Source of the DNA: Physella acuta
Taxonomy: Eukaryota > Mollusca > Gastropoda > Physidae
DNA: 64,000 nt
Reading direction: 5' to 3'
Assembly: GCF_028476545.1 (NCBI RefSeq)
Contig: NW_026731690.1
Coordinates: 606,501 to 670,500 of the forward strand
The position numbers were made by a program, and so were the translations under genes. A model generated the notes under the pieces. The model was not told the DNA's origin, did not search any database, and saw nothing but the letters and a program-made list of their open reading frames with translations. Below are positions 28,543 to 58,094 of the stretch, in pieces. Position 1 is the first letter of the stretch. Every line of letters begins with the position of its first letter.

Positions 28543-31500
28543 TATACAGGTTGTATTTTTATCCATAACTACATAATTCATGCTGCTCACACTATTATAA
28601 TTTGGGAGGTTGTTGAGTAAACTCAATGGAACGATTCTGTCTTATTGGTCTCTCCGATTTTCTAGTGGCTATATTGTCTGTCGTTATATTGTCTGTCGTC
28701 ATATTGTCTGTCGTTATATTGTCGGCTGTTATATTGTCGGCCGTTTTATTGTCGCCCGTCACTTAATTGTTATCTAGAAGAATACGATAAATTTTAGGGA
28801 AGCTTACTCCCCTTTTATCAATCAAACACTCTTAAATACTGTTAAAATTACTTGTGACATTATTTTCAAATCTTTTGTTTTTATATTGTCGGCCGTAACA
28901 TTGTCGGCCGTTATATTGTCGGCGGTCCATTGACTGTGACCTAGGGTACACGATACAGTTGAGGGGAGCTTACTCCCAATTTATCAATCAAATACTCTTG
29001 GTGTAAACATTTCTTGTAATTTTAATTTTCAAATCTTTTTGTAATTACGTGTCGGCAGGTCGCTGTTCTACTACACACTACCTAGAAGGTGATGTATTAT
29101 AACCAGTGGCGTAGCGAGGTCGGGTGTCACCCGGGGCGGCACATAATGGTGTCAACTCTCCCCCCCCCCCCCCCGCCCCCAGAGGCGTAGCGACTCTTCC
29201 CGGGGACAAATTTTCGATTTGCACCTTCTCTCCCTCGAATTTTCGATTTGCACCCCCCCCCTTCAAGTTTTTCTCTATATATTTTGCTATTTTTTGCCTT
29301 GGTGTCACCCACCCCCCCCTAAATGTTGTCACCCGGTGCGGTCCGCACCCCCCTCCCGACCCTCGCTACGCCCCTGATTATAATACAAAATCTTTTGAGT
29401 TTACATGTTTAGGAAATGTGTATATACCTGAAAAAAGTGTATATTCCCCTGTTTGGAAAATACATACTAAATGTGTTTTTCTTTTGAAACAGAAAATGGC
29501 CATTTAACAGAAGACTTGCTAGGGAGTATTATCAATTCCAATACCTCCCCATACCCAGGTGAGATGATTTGTTTTCTATTCTAAAATTATTTCTTTTAAA
29601 CCTTTGCTTAAATCTTTGCCTGTTTTTACTAAAGGAAATTACAAATAATCTAAAGATCTATTAACTTTGGGAAGTTCAATAATTTTTAGCGCAATTTCCA
29701 TACTGGTAATTGCGATTATTTACTCATCATTTCTGGATGGATGTGTGTCCGCAGCTTTAAGTCGTATCTCCTCCTCAACGAAGCAATATCGAGGACCAGT
29801 TTCAAAAGCAAATATGTTAAGCAAGTTACGAGGATGATTGTGGGCCAAAAAAATTCCCGGAATTCCTTCATGTATTTCCCGGAAAAGCCAAAAAACCTCG
29901 AAGAAATGCAGTTTTCGGCCCATATCTCGGCAACCAGACCACTTAGCGACTTAAAACATTTACCAATCGATTCCTGTCATAATTTAGAACAATATTGCCG
30001 AAGAAAGTTTTCAAAAATATCCTTTCGTTACATTATACATAATACACTACAGTAGGACTATAATCAAGCGTCGTGGAGGATAAAAATTCATTTTTTTTTC
30101 AATCTCGTTAAAAATATTTTTTCTATTTTGTTTTGAATTATTAAAACTACTTGTGTTGCATTATTTATTTGCTGAATATATGATTTATCTCGATTTAAAA
30201 TTGTTATGGATAACATAAGGAAATTGCGCTCAAATTGTCACTAGACTTTTTATTAACCTGTTTTGTGCATAGGGGAAAAGGAGGAGGCTTTCACCCTTCA
30301 TCCACTCCGTAAATCGGCCTTTAATTGCTGTGTGTAAAAACTCTAAGAACGCCTTACAATAATACATCTTTAAAAAAATTATAACTACAAAATAATTATA
30401 TTGTCCATGTTTGTTAATAACGGCACAAAACATAAGATAAATAGCGTTAAGCAAAATGTTCAGGGTGAGTTGTTAAGTTCAGAGAAAAAGTGTTTCAAGA
30501 TTTCGATTTGCACCCCTCCCCCCATCAAACTTTCAATTTGCACCCCCCCCCCCCTCAAACAAACTTTCCATTTGCACCCGTAAAGCGCATGATTGCTAAA
30601 CCGATAAGTCACGAGTTCAAACCCCGGAAATTTAAAGTTTGATTTTCAATGGCACAAACCATCTAGGAGTGGCAACTCCAAAATCAAACAACTGCATTGT
30701 TGTTTGTTCGTCTAACTGCGAAATCAGCCGATTGTAGATGATTTGAACAGTTCATTTTCTGCCTAAACTCTACACCCATATTCATTTAAGTAAAAGTCGG
30801 GAACAGGACATTACCCTCCCCACGTCAATTACCCCCCGGACATTTCCCCCCGTCATTACCCCCCGGAGTAATTACCCCCTGTGAATTACCCCTCTGTCAA
30901 TCACTCCCTGCCCAGTAGGACATTAGCCCCCGGTCATAGCTTAAGGTTCAGCTAGGGTTAGAACTAGGGTTTGAGTTTGGCCTAGGTCTAGGGTTAGCGC
31001 TAGGGTTAGGGTTAGGGTTAGGGTTAGGGTTTGTGCTTGGGTTAGGGCTAGGGTTAGGGTTAGTGTTAGGGTCAGGGTTAGGCTTAACTGAAGGTCTAGA
31101 GTTGGGTTTGGTTTTGGGTTGATTTTAGTGTGAGGTGAATTTTTAGGTTTTTCGTCTCTGTCTTAAGGTTAGGATTAAGGTAATATATAGGTAGAGATTC
31201 GGAGTTAGAATTAGGATTTTATTTTGGTGGATGAGTGGGGGGGGGGGGGGGAATAATTCCCCAGGAGGTTGGGGGGGGGGGTAATTGACAGGGGGTTCTT
31301 GACAGGAGGGTAATTGCTCCCGGGGGGAGGGGTAAATACGGGGACGATATCCGGGGGGAAATGTCCGTCGGGGGGTGGGGGGGGGGGGGTAATGTCCTGT
31401 AGCGGTAAAAGTCAATGCATCTTACCTTATTTTTTCAGATATTATTTTCATAGCATTGATGCTAGTGAGGTCAGCCTATTTGTTCGCAGATACGATGTAA
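17111..31500 (+). CDS. Gene R: secreted protein with three A-B module pairs, complete
   Basis: Exons: 17,111-17,150; 18,427-18,623; 20,432-20,684; 23,286-23,512; 24,235-24,481; 25,112-25,162; 26,853-27,061; 28,133-28,382; 29,493-29,558; 31,439-31,500. The lengths sum to 1,602 bp, an open frame of 533 residues and a stop, with no phase conflict. Order: signal peptide, A1, B1, A2, B2, linker, A3, B3, linker, hydrophobic tail. Module patterns are as in gene L, its divergent paralogue on the minus strand. No transmembrane domain other than the short C-terminal IIFIALMLV stretch is seen, so it is secreted or tail-anchored (perhaps GPI-like, weakly supported). I do not recognise the domains. Two possible microexons (21,381-21,395; 22,130-22,156) keep phase and could be alternative exons between B1 and A2. 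Confidence 0.75.
17720..18426. repeat. Minisatellite with TGACCCTATAAGGTCA cores, seeded by the acceptor of exon A1
   Basis: About 25 units of 27-45 bp (GTTGATACTGTGACCCTATA plus AGGTCAT, some with CTTCCCCAGATAT). It runs into the real acceptor TTTTCCCCAG|GTGTTGACAGTGTCACCCTC, whose exon start resembles the unit's GTTGATACTGTGACCCTA. Each unit holds an everted pair of AGGTCA-like half sites spaced by four. Confidence 0.85.
18427..18623 (+). CDS. Gene R exon 2, module A1
   Basis: 197 bp. It reads [15 protein letters not shown], then C-Q-A-L-Y-A-D-V-C, then C and S-W-S-W at TGG|GTGAGT. Both of its splice sites are echoed by flanking minisatellites (17,720-18,426 and 18,624-18,797). Confidence 0.85.
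18624..18797. repeat. Tandem copies of the donor region of exon A1
   Basis: Three to four ~45-bp units with AAGTAAATACACGTGAGATC and TAATGCACATAGAGTGACAC, copying the donor and the following intron (GTGAGTAAATAC, then GTGCACGTGAGATC). A last fragment resumes after the transposon at 19,866, so the transposon landed inside the array. Confidence 0.75.
18806..19857. mobile_element. DNA transposon carrying a telomere-like array, copy T1
   Basis: Flanked on both sides by GAACACAC (18,798-18,805; 19,858-19,865). The left end is GGCTACAGGACTTTACCCCC; the right end, inverted, is GGGAACAGGGCATTTCCCC. Inside are C-rich or G-rich CAATTACCCCCC-type subterminal repeats, a conserved unique segment (AATCCTAACTCTAACT, then AAGAAAAAGACCAAAACC), and about 600 bp of CCCTAA repeats with CCCTAG variants. 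No transposase. The 8-bp duplication points to the hAT superfamily, but this is by size only. Confidence 0.85.
19085..19690. repeat. Interstitial telomere-like (CCCTAA)n array inside copy T1
   Basis: Around 100 hexamers, mostly CCCTAA with CCCTAG, CCTAAA and CCCTAT variants. The variants and the flanking transposon ends argue against a chromosome end here. Confidence 0.9.
20432..20684 (+). CDS. Gene R exon 3, module B1
   Basis: 253 bp, phase 0 to 1. [13 protein letters not shown], then C-Q-C, then R-F-R-F-R-W-A-D; donor CAAAG|GTAATT. No repeat array touches this exon, unlike most others of the gene. Confidence 0.85.
20690..21380. other. AT-rich intron of gene R, nothing recognised
   Basis: Long AT-rich intron following exon B1. 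I see no transposon ends or array in this part. Confidence 0.5.
21381..21395 (+). CDS. Possible 15-bp microexon of gene R
   Basis: TATTTTACCAG|TTTGGATGGAGTTTG|GTGAGT keeps phase 1 to 1 and would add VWMEF between B1 and A2. Good splice sites on both sides are the only evidence. A similar 27-bp candidate lies at 22,130-22,156. Confidence 0.25.
21515..21789. repeat. Large near-perfect inverted repeat
   Basis: Arms of about 115 bp (21,515-21,629 and 21,673-21,789) around a ~43-bp spacer. The outer end reads TTCATAAAAAACGTTTTAAT, the inner end AAAGAAAAGCGTGGGT. It is probably a foldback MITE; no clear target duplication was found. Confidence 0.85.
21829..21885. repeat. Short hairpin, 25-bp arms
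   Basis: AAAAACCATTGCGCGCCTAC plus TGAAC, a five-base loop, then the reverse complement with one or two mismatches. It lies 40 bases from the large inverted repeat, in the same intron of gene R. Confidence 0.8.
22270..23285. repeat. 37-bp minisatellite seeded by the acceptor of exon A2
   Basis: About 27 units of AACCCAACCCTAATC(C/T)ATT, CTAGAACCCTCTAGTATG. Each contains TTCTAG|AACCCTCT, the exact acceptor and first 8 bases of exon A2. The last units (CATGAATTAACCCAACCCTC) are the most uniform, which fits recent expansion next to the exon. Confidence 0.9.
23286..23512 (+). CDS. Gene R exon 4, module A2
   Basis: 227 bp, phase 1 to 0. [16 protein letters not shown], then C-Y-G-V-Y-L-D-V-C, then C and S-W-Y-E at GAG|GTGAGT. 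The acceptor TTCTAG|AACCCTCT is the unit core of the large array upstream. Confidence 0.85.
23513..23880. repeat. Donor echoes of exon A2, then TGACATxTxTCTTGCTGA repeats
   Basis: Two imperfect copies of the exon end and donor follow the real one (GGTATGAGGTGAGCCGTGAT; GGTAATAGGTGAGATATGAC). They pass into ~22-bp units with TTGCTGATGACATTT. Confidence 0.7.
23885..24081. mobile_element. MITE family M3 with perfect 8-bp target duplication
   Basis: Ends CAGAGTTTCTTCCAGGC and GTCTGGAAGAAACACTG are inverted, flanked by TCACTGAC at 23,877-23,884 and 24,082-24,089. The C-rich interior has AAGTCTACCGCCCCCCGAAC. Other copies lie at 53,584 and 63,744. Confidence 0.9.
24235..24481 (+). CDS. Gene R exon 5, module B2
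   Basis: 247 bp, phase 0 to 1. [13 protein letters not shown], then C-L-C, then H-Y-R-L-R-W-T; donor GTACG|GTAAGTGG. The exon end plus donor recurs at 24,541-24,580. Confidence 0.85.
24541..24580. repeat. Duplicate of the end and donor of exon B2
   Basis: GTCAGCATTAGGAAATTGTA then CGGTAAGTGG copies the last 22 bases of exon B2 and its donor, about 60 bp after the real one. It would act as an alternative donor only if the exon read through. Confidence 0.8.
24950..25125. repeat. Tandem duplication containing the acceptor of the linker exon
   Basis: Two ~110-bp units. Each ends GTAAAATTGTAATCGATGTC, then TTGGTGTCCACAGACTTT in the real copy and TTGGTGTTCAAAGACTTA in the other. Confidence 0.75.
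25112..25162 (+). CDS. Gene R exon 6, linker
   Basis: 51 bp, phase 1 to 1. Acceptor GGTGTCCACAG, donor ATTTG|GTAGGA. It encodes [17 protein letters not shown]. The G-H-L followed by an acidic residue recurs in the second linker (29,493). Confidence 0.65.
25620..26850. repeat. 21-bp minisatellite ahead of exon A3
   Basis: About 58 units of CATCAACCCCGACACATCAC. The exon start (ATATCCCCGGCACATCCCCT) is a near match to the unit's CAACCCCGACACATCCCCC variant. Long spurious frames run through it on both strands. Confidence 0.85.
26853..27061 (+). CDS. Gene R exon 7, module A3
   Basis: 209 bp, phase 1 to 0. [16 protein letters not shown], then C-F-T-I-Y-A-E-K-C, then C and D-W-E-Q at CAG|GTTTGT. 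The exon start (ATATCCCCGGCACATCCCC) resembles the unit of the array ahead of it. Confidence 0.8.
27400..27755. other. C/T-rich intron of gene R
   Basis: Pyrimidine-rich DNA with no exon signal, leading into the 27,760 array. Confidence 0.4.
27760..28132. repeat. Pyrimidine-rich minisatellite seeded by the acceptor of exon B3
   Basis: Units of CACCTACAGTTTACCTCCAC and CTTACACCCCCCGCGTGTGT with ACCTCCGCCTC. The real boundary reads CCTACACCCAACAG|GTGTGCACTTTCGCCTC, so the unit spans the acceptor and the first exon bases. The frame through it continues into the exon but is not the exon's 5' part. Confidence 0.85.
28133..28382 (+). CDS. Gene R exon 8, module B3
   Basis: 250 bp, phase 0 to 1. 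[13 protein letters not shown], then C-Q-C; the F-R-W motif is replaced by Y-S-Y-R-I-K, so this is the most diverged B module. Donor GCGA|GTACGT. Confidence 0.75.
28457..28545. repeat. AT dinucleotide microsatellite
   Basis: (AT)n beginning about 75 bases after exon B3 of gene R. Confidence 0.9.
28670..29060. repeat. ATTGTCGGCCGTTAT repeats within a ~190-bp duplication
   Basis: Short units of TTATATTGTC(T/G)G(T/C)CG at 28,675-28,760 and 28,890-28,925. The segment GGGAAGCTTACTCCCCTTTT, with ATCAATCAAA and CTCTT following, is duplicated near 28,797 and 28,964. Confidence 0.7.
29104..29376. mobile_element. Composite hAT-like MITE (M2 carrying M1 material)
   Basis: Outer ends CAGTGGCGTAGCGAGG and CCTCGCTACGCCCCTG. 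Flanks ATTATAAC (29,096-29,103) and ATTATAAT (29,377-29,384) match at 7 of 8. Inside, an M1-type end CAGAGGCGTAGCGACT starts at 29,180. The same composite interior (CTTCAAGTTTTTCTCTATAT) recurs at 62,572-62,856. Confidence 0.8.
29493..29558 (+). CDS. Gene R exon 9, linker
   Basis: 66 bp, phase 1 to 1. It encodes [20 protein letters not shown] then P; acceptor TTTTGAAACAG, donor CCCAG|GTGAGA. It matches the other linkers in position and in its T-S-P-Y-P end. Confidence 0.65.
29700..30070. other. Unidentified compositionally distinct block
   Basis: Less AT-rich than its surroundings, with open frames of about 70 codons (minus) and 100 codons (plus) over the same stretch. I do not recognise either protein and see no splice context. 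It may be an old repeat. Confidence 0.3.
30480..30775 (+). mobile_element. M1 fragment followed by a tRNA-derived SINE (family S2)
   Basis: The 30,495-30,580 part is M1 interior (TTTCGATTTGCACCC repeats). It is followed by a tRNA-like head (GGTTGCTAAACCG-like GATTGCTAAACCGATAAG; B box GAGTTCAAACCCC) and an S2 body (AACCATCTAGGAGTGGCAAC). Confidence 0.6.
30799..31405. mobile_element. DNA transposon carrying a telomere-like array, copy T2
   Basis: Flanked by TAAAAGTC on both sides (30,791-30,798; 31,406-31,413). It lies in the reverse orientation to T1 and T3: left end GGGAACAGGACATTACCC, right end inverted CCGCTACAGGACATTACCCC. A short TTAGGG array (about 30,960-31,085) and the family's unique segment are present. 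Inserted 33 bases before the last exon of gene R. Confidence 0.85.
31439..31500 (+). CDS. Gene R exon 10, hydrophobic tail and stop
   Basis: Acceptor TTATTTTTTCAG in phase 1. It encodes [20 protein letters not shown] and a TAA stop at 31,498-31,500. The short hydrophobic tail could be a membrane or GPI-type signal, but that is only inference. A telomere-repeat transposon ends 33 bases upstream (31,405). Confidence 0.6.
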
Positions 31501-31665
31501 TCGAAAGGATTGCTACCATATCAGAATACAGGAAAATCGAAAGGATCGCTACCATATCAGAATACAGGAAAATCGAAAGGATCGCTACCATATCAGAATA
31601 CAGGAAAATCGAAAGGATCGCTACCATATCAGAATACAGGAAAATCGAAAGGATTGTACCTAAAC
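31486..31665. repeat. 36-bp tandem repeat in the 3' UTR of gene R
   Basis: Four units of AATCGAAAGGATCGCTACCA plus TATCAGAATACAGGAA. The start (CAGATACGATGTAATCG) overlaps the last codons and the stop of gene R. An AATAAA lies at 31,865-31,870. Confidence 0.75.
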
Positions 31666-31864
31666 AAGCGACAGGGAAAGGATGTAAAAAAATAGTTACT
31701 ATCTGCCCCATTTCTTGTAACTTCTAATCAGTGATGATTGATTGTTGATTGCATTTGTTTACATATGAAGGCAAATCATGTATATATGCATATTTAGTGG
31801 CAGATTATTCATGTTCTAATGTTGTTATTTTCCATACTTATATAAAACATTTAGTTTAAAAAAA

Positions 31865-31870
31865 AATAAA
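31865..31870 (+). terminator. Possible polyadenylation signal of gene R
   Basis: AATAAA in an A-rich stretch 365 bases after the stop codon of gene R. Placement by motif only. Confidence 0.35.
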
Positions 31871-32032
31871 AATTGTGCAGTAAAAATTTTGTAATAGCAG
31901 GTATTTGATTAATACAACCATTTTTTGGTTTCCGTGTGACCGTATTACAATATTTACTATAAAGGAATTAGGTAAAAATTGAGCAAGTGATCATAATATA
32001 TGTTAAACGTCTCTTCTGTCATCTCATGTCAC

Positions 32033-32370
32033 CAGTGGCGTAACTGGGGGAGGTCGGATAGGGCGGCCGCCCCGGGCGCCGAACATAAGGGGGCGCCAAA
32101 AGGGGTAGAAAGCATTTAAAAGCTCCTTTGAATATATTTTTAAACTGGGGTATTGAATTATTTACACTCAAAGTTAAGAAAGTGAACGGCTGCATGGCTG
32201 TACATACTGATTTAACTGTTCTCTACATCAATTGTGTTGCACCACAAGAAATACCATTATGGGAAAGGGACAACAACTCGAATAATTATATCTATCAATG
32301 GGTGGAAGGAGCGGCGCCTGATTGATATTCCCCCCCCCCCCGGCGTCTGAAATGGGTCGCTACGCCAATA
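32033..32370. mobile_element. hAT-like MITE, divergent M1 relative
   Basis: Left end CAGTGGCGTAAC; right end, inverted, TATTGGCGTAGCGACCC. Flanks CATGTCAC and CATGTCCC (7 of 8). The interior has GGGCGCCGAACATAAGGGGG and a 65-codon frame of no recognised family. Confidence 0.65.
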
Positions 32371-32584
32371 CATGTCCCCCGTATCAAGTTAAAATAAATA
32401 TTTTCCCTGTTTTTTATTTTAAATAATCACTACTCCGATTAGTCCTTTATGTGAGCCTTGTTGAAACAAAAATACTGACTTGGAGTGGGAATAGAACACG
32501 AACCAGAGGTCTATCCAAGATAATAATCATAGGCACTGGCTAGGAAGGAGAACAGGGGTAATACAAAGAGGTCACTAGATGTAG

Positions 32585-32671
32585 GGCATCAAAGGCTGGA
32601 CTTGGAAGCCAGTTGCAGAACTACTCACATCAGCAGACGACCGAAACAGATGGAGGAGAATTAAAAAGTAA
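32585..32671 (+). pseudogene. Possible LINE reverse-transcriptase C-terminal remnant
   Basis: A short frame reads GIKGWTWKPVAELLTSADDR then NRWRRIKK and stop. This resembles the W-x-W...A-x-DR-x-x-WR tail common at the end of non-LTR retrotransposon proteins. No other LINE part is seen beside it, so it is a small 5'-truncated relic at best. Confidence 0.35.
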
Positions 32672-32699
32672 ATCTAAGCTGGTACCACAATGACTCCAA

Positions 32700-33600
32700 T
32701 ACAGGTAAAGGGATAATTGATTGCTATTTACCGATGTAATTAAAATGATTAGGACCAAATTGAAATGTTTAACTAGGACCTACAAAAAAACCTCCTTGTA
32801 TCATTATACAAAGATCGTAAGTGGCAATTATTCAACCATTTTATTTCTCTTTATTGTGTAAAAACTATGCATTTTTATAATGTGTGTTTACACGAAATAA
32901 TTTATCATATCCCTAACAAACGTAAGTTGCTTAGGTAAAAACACGTCATGTATGCCTTTTAATTAAACTTAATTAAAGACACATAATTTATGTGTTGTTA
33001 GTCGATCAATAAAAGATCTGCAATTATGCTAAACATAATGACGATTAAACATGTTTCGCTAATTTGAAATCTGATGACTGTAGTAACAAAACATCACATA
33101 ATTTTTAGCCGTGATCGAGTAAAGGAAATCGAGCATAAATTAAAGAAGAAATAAATTTCTATTGACTGAACTAAACGTCTAAAAGAGTTGTCAATATTTG
33201 CTGAAATAAAAATGATTGATTCGCTCTTCCATGTACAAGTAGACATGTTTGTTCAGACTAATTAATTCATCGCGTCATTTAAAAGATTAAACAATTACAT
33301 ATTTTCTTTTATGAAGGTGTTCCGTTGATACTTGTCAGATAAAAGGGGAGAAGTTTTTAAAAAGGGTATTATTTGATTTGTTTTTGTTTTGTGGCATTTT
33401 GTTTGATTTGTCGTTGCGATGATAGATTAACTGTTCCTTTAATTTGATTGTGTGCTAAAAAATATTTACAAAAAAATTAATTGAAAGAGATCTTGAATCT
33501 GTGGGTTATATAAATCTATTCAACGCTCATGTTTCCCTAGAGTTATGTTTTTGAGGACCTTTTGTGGTTTCTTCCAGTGAGTTGGTAGATTAACTAGGGT
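32700..33600. other. AT-rich 5' flank of GPCR 2
   Basis: AT-rich intergenic DNA between the relic and GPCR 2. It should hold the receptor's promoter; nothing specific can be placed. Confidence 0.4.
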
Positions 33601-33613
33601 CAGGTTTCAATGG

Positions 33614-34684
33614 ATGCAAGTAGTTGACGCCCTGCTGTCCGTACACAGCACGATGCCAGCACCAAATTCCAGCAACAACCAAAGTCACGATGTTGTAGGA
33701 CACGACGAGTTCTACCTGGGGTACGTCAGCCAATCCGTGCTGGACTTTGTGCTACTCGTCAACCTTGACCTTCTCTGCGGGGTCATCGGTCTGCTGGGTA
33801 TCGCGGCGAACCTGGCCAACCTGAAGGTCTTCCTGCGCCAGGGGTTCAAGGACCAGGTCAACCTGACCCTCGCGGCCCTGGCGGTGAGTGACCTTGGGGC
33901 GCTGGTCACGCTGGAGGGGTACAACGTGCTGGTCAACCCCTGGCTGGCCAAGGCTGACCTGCCCTTCCTGCCTCTGGAGGTCCAGAGTCTGGCCGTCTTC
34001 TACCCCCACAACTATTTCACACGTGTGCGAGGGTTCCTCACAGCATTCATCGCGTTTGAAAGATGTCTATGCGTGACTTTACCATTAAAAGTCAAAACAA
34101 TTATCACCCGAAAAGTCACGTTTTCGTATATTACAATCATATATTTTATAATGATTATAAACGTATTTCCCAATTATTATATGACTTATTACGACTGGAA
34201 AAATGTTAAAAATAGAACAGTTTGGGGAATATTCTACCGGCCCAACAAAGACGCCGTGTTTAATATTTCGTTTTTCGTGACGGATTTCTTCATTCCTCTG
34301 TTGTCGTTTTTCATCGTCATCATCTGCACGGCAATAACAGCGTGGACGCTGCGCAGCAAACTACAGTGGAGAAAATCCGTTTCCATGACGACGGACAAAC
34401 CCGCCGCACCGCAAAAAGAGATGAAAGTTGTGCGCATGATCACGGTCGTGTCCGCCATCTTTATCGTCTGCTTCCTGCCGTTCTCGATGATCCTGACGTC
34501 ACGGGCCGTGGTGACGGAGATGAAGATTAACGGAAGGTTCTGGAACCTGGTGCTGCTAGTGGGGTCAGTGGCCTTTGTCCTGGAGACCATCAACTGCAGC
34601 ATCAGCCTGCTGGTCTACTACAACATGAGCACCAAGTTCAGGGAACACCTGCAGGCTCTATGGAGAAACACAAGGCGACTCTAG
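33614..34684 (+). CDS. Intronless rhodopsin-like GPCR 2, gastropod chemosensory-receptor type
   Basis: 356 residues, the same length as GPCR 1. TM1 about 44-74 (GIAANLANLKVF), TM2 83-107 with LAVSD, TM3 136-157 ending FERCLCV (148-154), then PLKVKTIITRK, TM4 168-190, TM5 217-243, TM6 274-297 with CFLP, TM7 310-337 ending LVYYNMS. The N-terminus has N-x-S sites and no signal peptide. The start at 33,614 is the first in-frame ATG; Met14 (33,653) is an alternative. An out-of-frame ATG at 33,610 makes a five-codon upstream frame overlapping it. Base composition changes inside the gene: GC-rich to about 34,075, AT-rich to about 34,235, then GC-rich again. A cluster of palindromic MITE pieces follows the stop codon. 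Confidence 0.85.
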   Translation: MQVVDALLSVHSTMPAPNSSNNQSHDVVGHDEFYLGYVSQSVLDFVLLVNLDLLCGVIGLLGIAANLANLKVFLRQGFKDQVNLTLAALAVSDLGALVTLEGYNVLVNPWLAKADLPFLPLEVQSLAVFYPHNYFTRVRGFLTAFIAFERCLCVTLPLKVKTIITRKVTFSYITIIYFIMIINVFPNYYMTYYDWKNVKNRTVWGIFYRPNKDAVFNISFFVTDFFIPLLSFFIVIICTAITAWTLRSKLQWRKSVSMTTDKPAAPQKEMKVVRMITVVSAIFIVCFLPFSMILTSRAVVTEMKINGRFWNLVLLVGSVAFVLETINCSISLLVYYNMSTKFREHLQALWRNTRRL

Positions 34685-34685
34685 A

Positions 34686-34945
34686 AATAGGGCTGGTAAG
34701 TGGGTCACCAACCAGTTATAGGGCTGGAAAGTAGGTCACCAACCAGGTGTATGGCTGGTAAGTAGGTCACCAACCAGTTATAGGGCTGGTAAGTAGGTCA
34801 CCAACCAGTTATATGGCTCAAGCAGGTTTTATTGAGCCGTAGAATTGGTTGGTGACCTACTTACCAGCCCTATACGGCTCAGTAAAATCTGCATTAGACA
34901 TAGAGTTGGTTGGTGACCTACTTACCAGCCCTATTGGAGAGTCGT
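34686..34945. mobile_element. Rearranged cluster of palindromic MITE P
   Basis: Four forward half-units (GGGCTGGTAAGTAGGTCACC or close) are followed by two reverse half-units (GGTGACCTACTTACCAGCCC), directly after the GPCR 2 stop. Transcribed with the receptor, it could fold into a long hairpin in the 3' UTR. Confidence 0.8.
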
Positions 34946-34949
34946 CAAT

Positions 34950-35580
34950 AAGTCCAGTTTTTCTTTTCAAATGGAATTGGTAATTATTTATTTCGCAGTA
35001 GTTTGTATTCACAAAAATTTCTAAATAGGAATATGTTACGCATATTATTTGTAATATAACTAAATGAAAAGACATTTTCAAATTATGATAGTAAATAATT
35101 AAAGATACTTAAAAGAAATGTAAACGATTTTTTTCTTATACTATTTTTTATTCGCGATCCACAAGCAGATTTTTGTTATTAACAAAGCATGTTTTAGTAA
35201 TGTAACTAATACCTCAGGCAAAGCTTTTGGCGAAAAAAGTTGCAGCCCTAAATCTAATTTGTCATTTAACATTCATTTCTTCCGATAGATCTTATCAGGC
35301 ATGTATTCAAAAGCATTCACAAATATTAGCTAGTCGCACAACAAAACAAAATACATTGACTTCATCCGGGATCAGATATGAAGCTATCTACATTTTCTGG
35401 ACAAAAGTACTCCAATAGATGTATGTACCATAATCGTTTTTTTTTGTAACATTAAACAGATACACAGAAAATACGATACGTCTCTTTCTTGTATTACAGT
35501 TACACTATTATTTCTTAAAAAAAAGCAATAAGAAATTAAGAAATGTAAAATTAAAAACAAACGTTTTCTCGTCTTTTAAC
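34950..35580. other. AT-rich intergenic DNA
   Basis: Between GPCR 2 (plus) and the lectin-GAIN receptor gene (minus). It should hold the 3' UTRs of both. No further gene seen. Confidence 0.4.
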
Positions 35581-35586
35581 CATCAT

Positions 35587-57425
<21,839 letters not shown>

Positions 57426-57429
57426 TTTA

Positions 57430-58085
57430 AAACAATCTTCTACGAAGTTGATTACATATTTCTCCTAAACATTTATACAAAAAATGTTACTTTAGTTTTT
57501 AATTTAAAACAAAATTTATTTTCTATCCCCTAACCATGAAGCAGATTTAATACAAAGCGATTTGAAAATGTTGCGTTATATCGTGTTTAGAGAACAACTA
57601 AGAACTAAATTACTTCCCTTTTGATATCTGCGCTTATGTTTTATCAGACACTTAATAGAACGGAAAGAGATGTTTCTTCAAACAGATGCCTATTGTAATC
57701 TTGAGTTCTCTATCTGATTATCTGGGTGGTTCACGGGTTACGCCCGAAGTTGCCACAGTTAATACATCTTAGTTTGACACAAGAAACACACAGTATTATT
57801 TTTTTAAAAAGAGGTTTGTTTTTTGTTTTTTTTTTTACAATAGCACACACATAAAGTAAAATTCTCGCAATATTCAGTAAAATTTGATTGTCATTGTAGT
57901 CTTTTAATGGGAAAAAAACAGCTAGCCTAACGTCTTACAGCTAGTAGATTACTAATAACTAACTTTATAGTGCATGCATTTAGGCGGTTATTATCTGAAT
58001 CACTGCTGTGTTTTGCCTACCCATATACAAGGACCACATAGATACGGAAAGTTTAAGATTTATACATGTATCCATATTAGAACTA
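57430..58085. other. 5' flank of the lectin-GAIN receptor gene
   Basis: AT-rich DNA upstream of the signal-peptide exon. It should hold the promoter; no element can be placed. Confidence 0.4.
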
Positions 58086-58094
58086 CTATAACCT

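Noticed and set aside
32128-32325. 65-codon frame inside a MITE as a transposase piece
   Set aside because: No recognisable transposase or zinc-finger motif; the element is otherwise non-coding.
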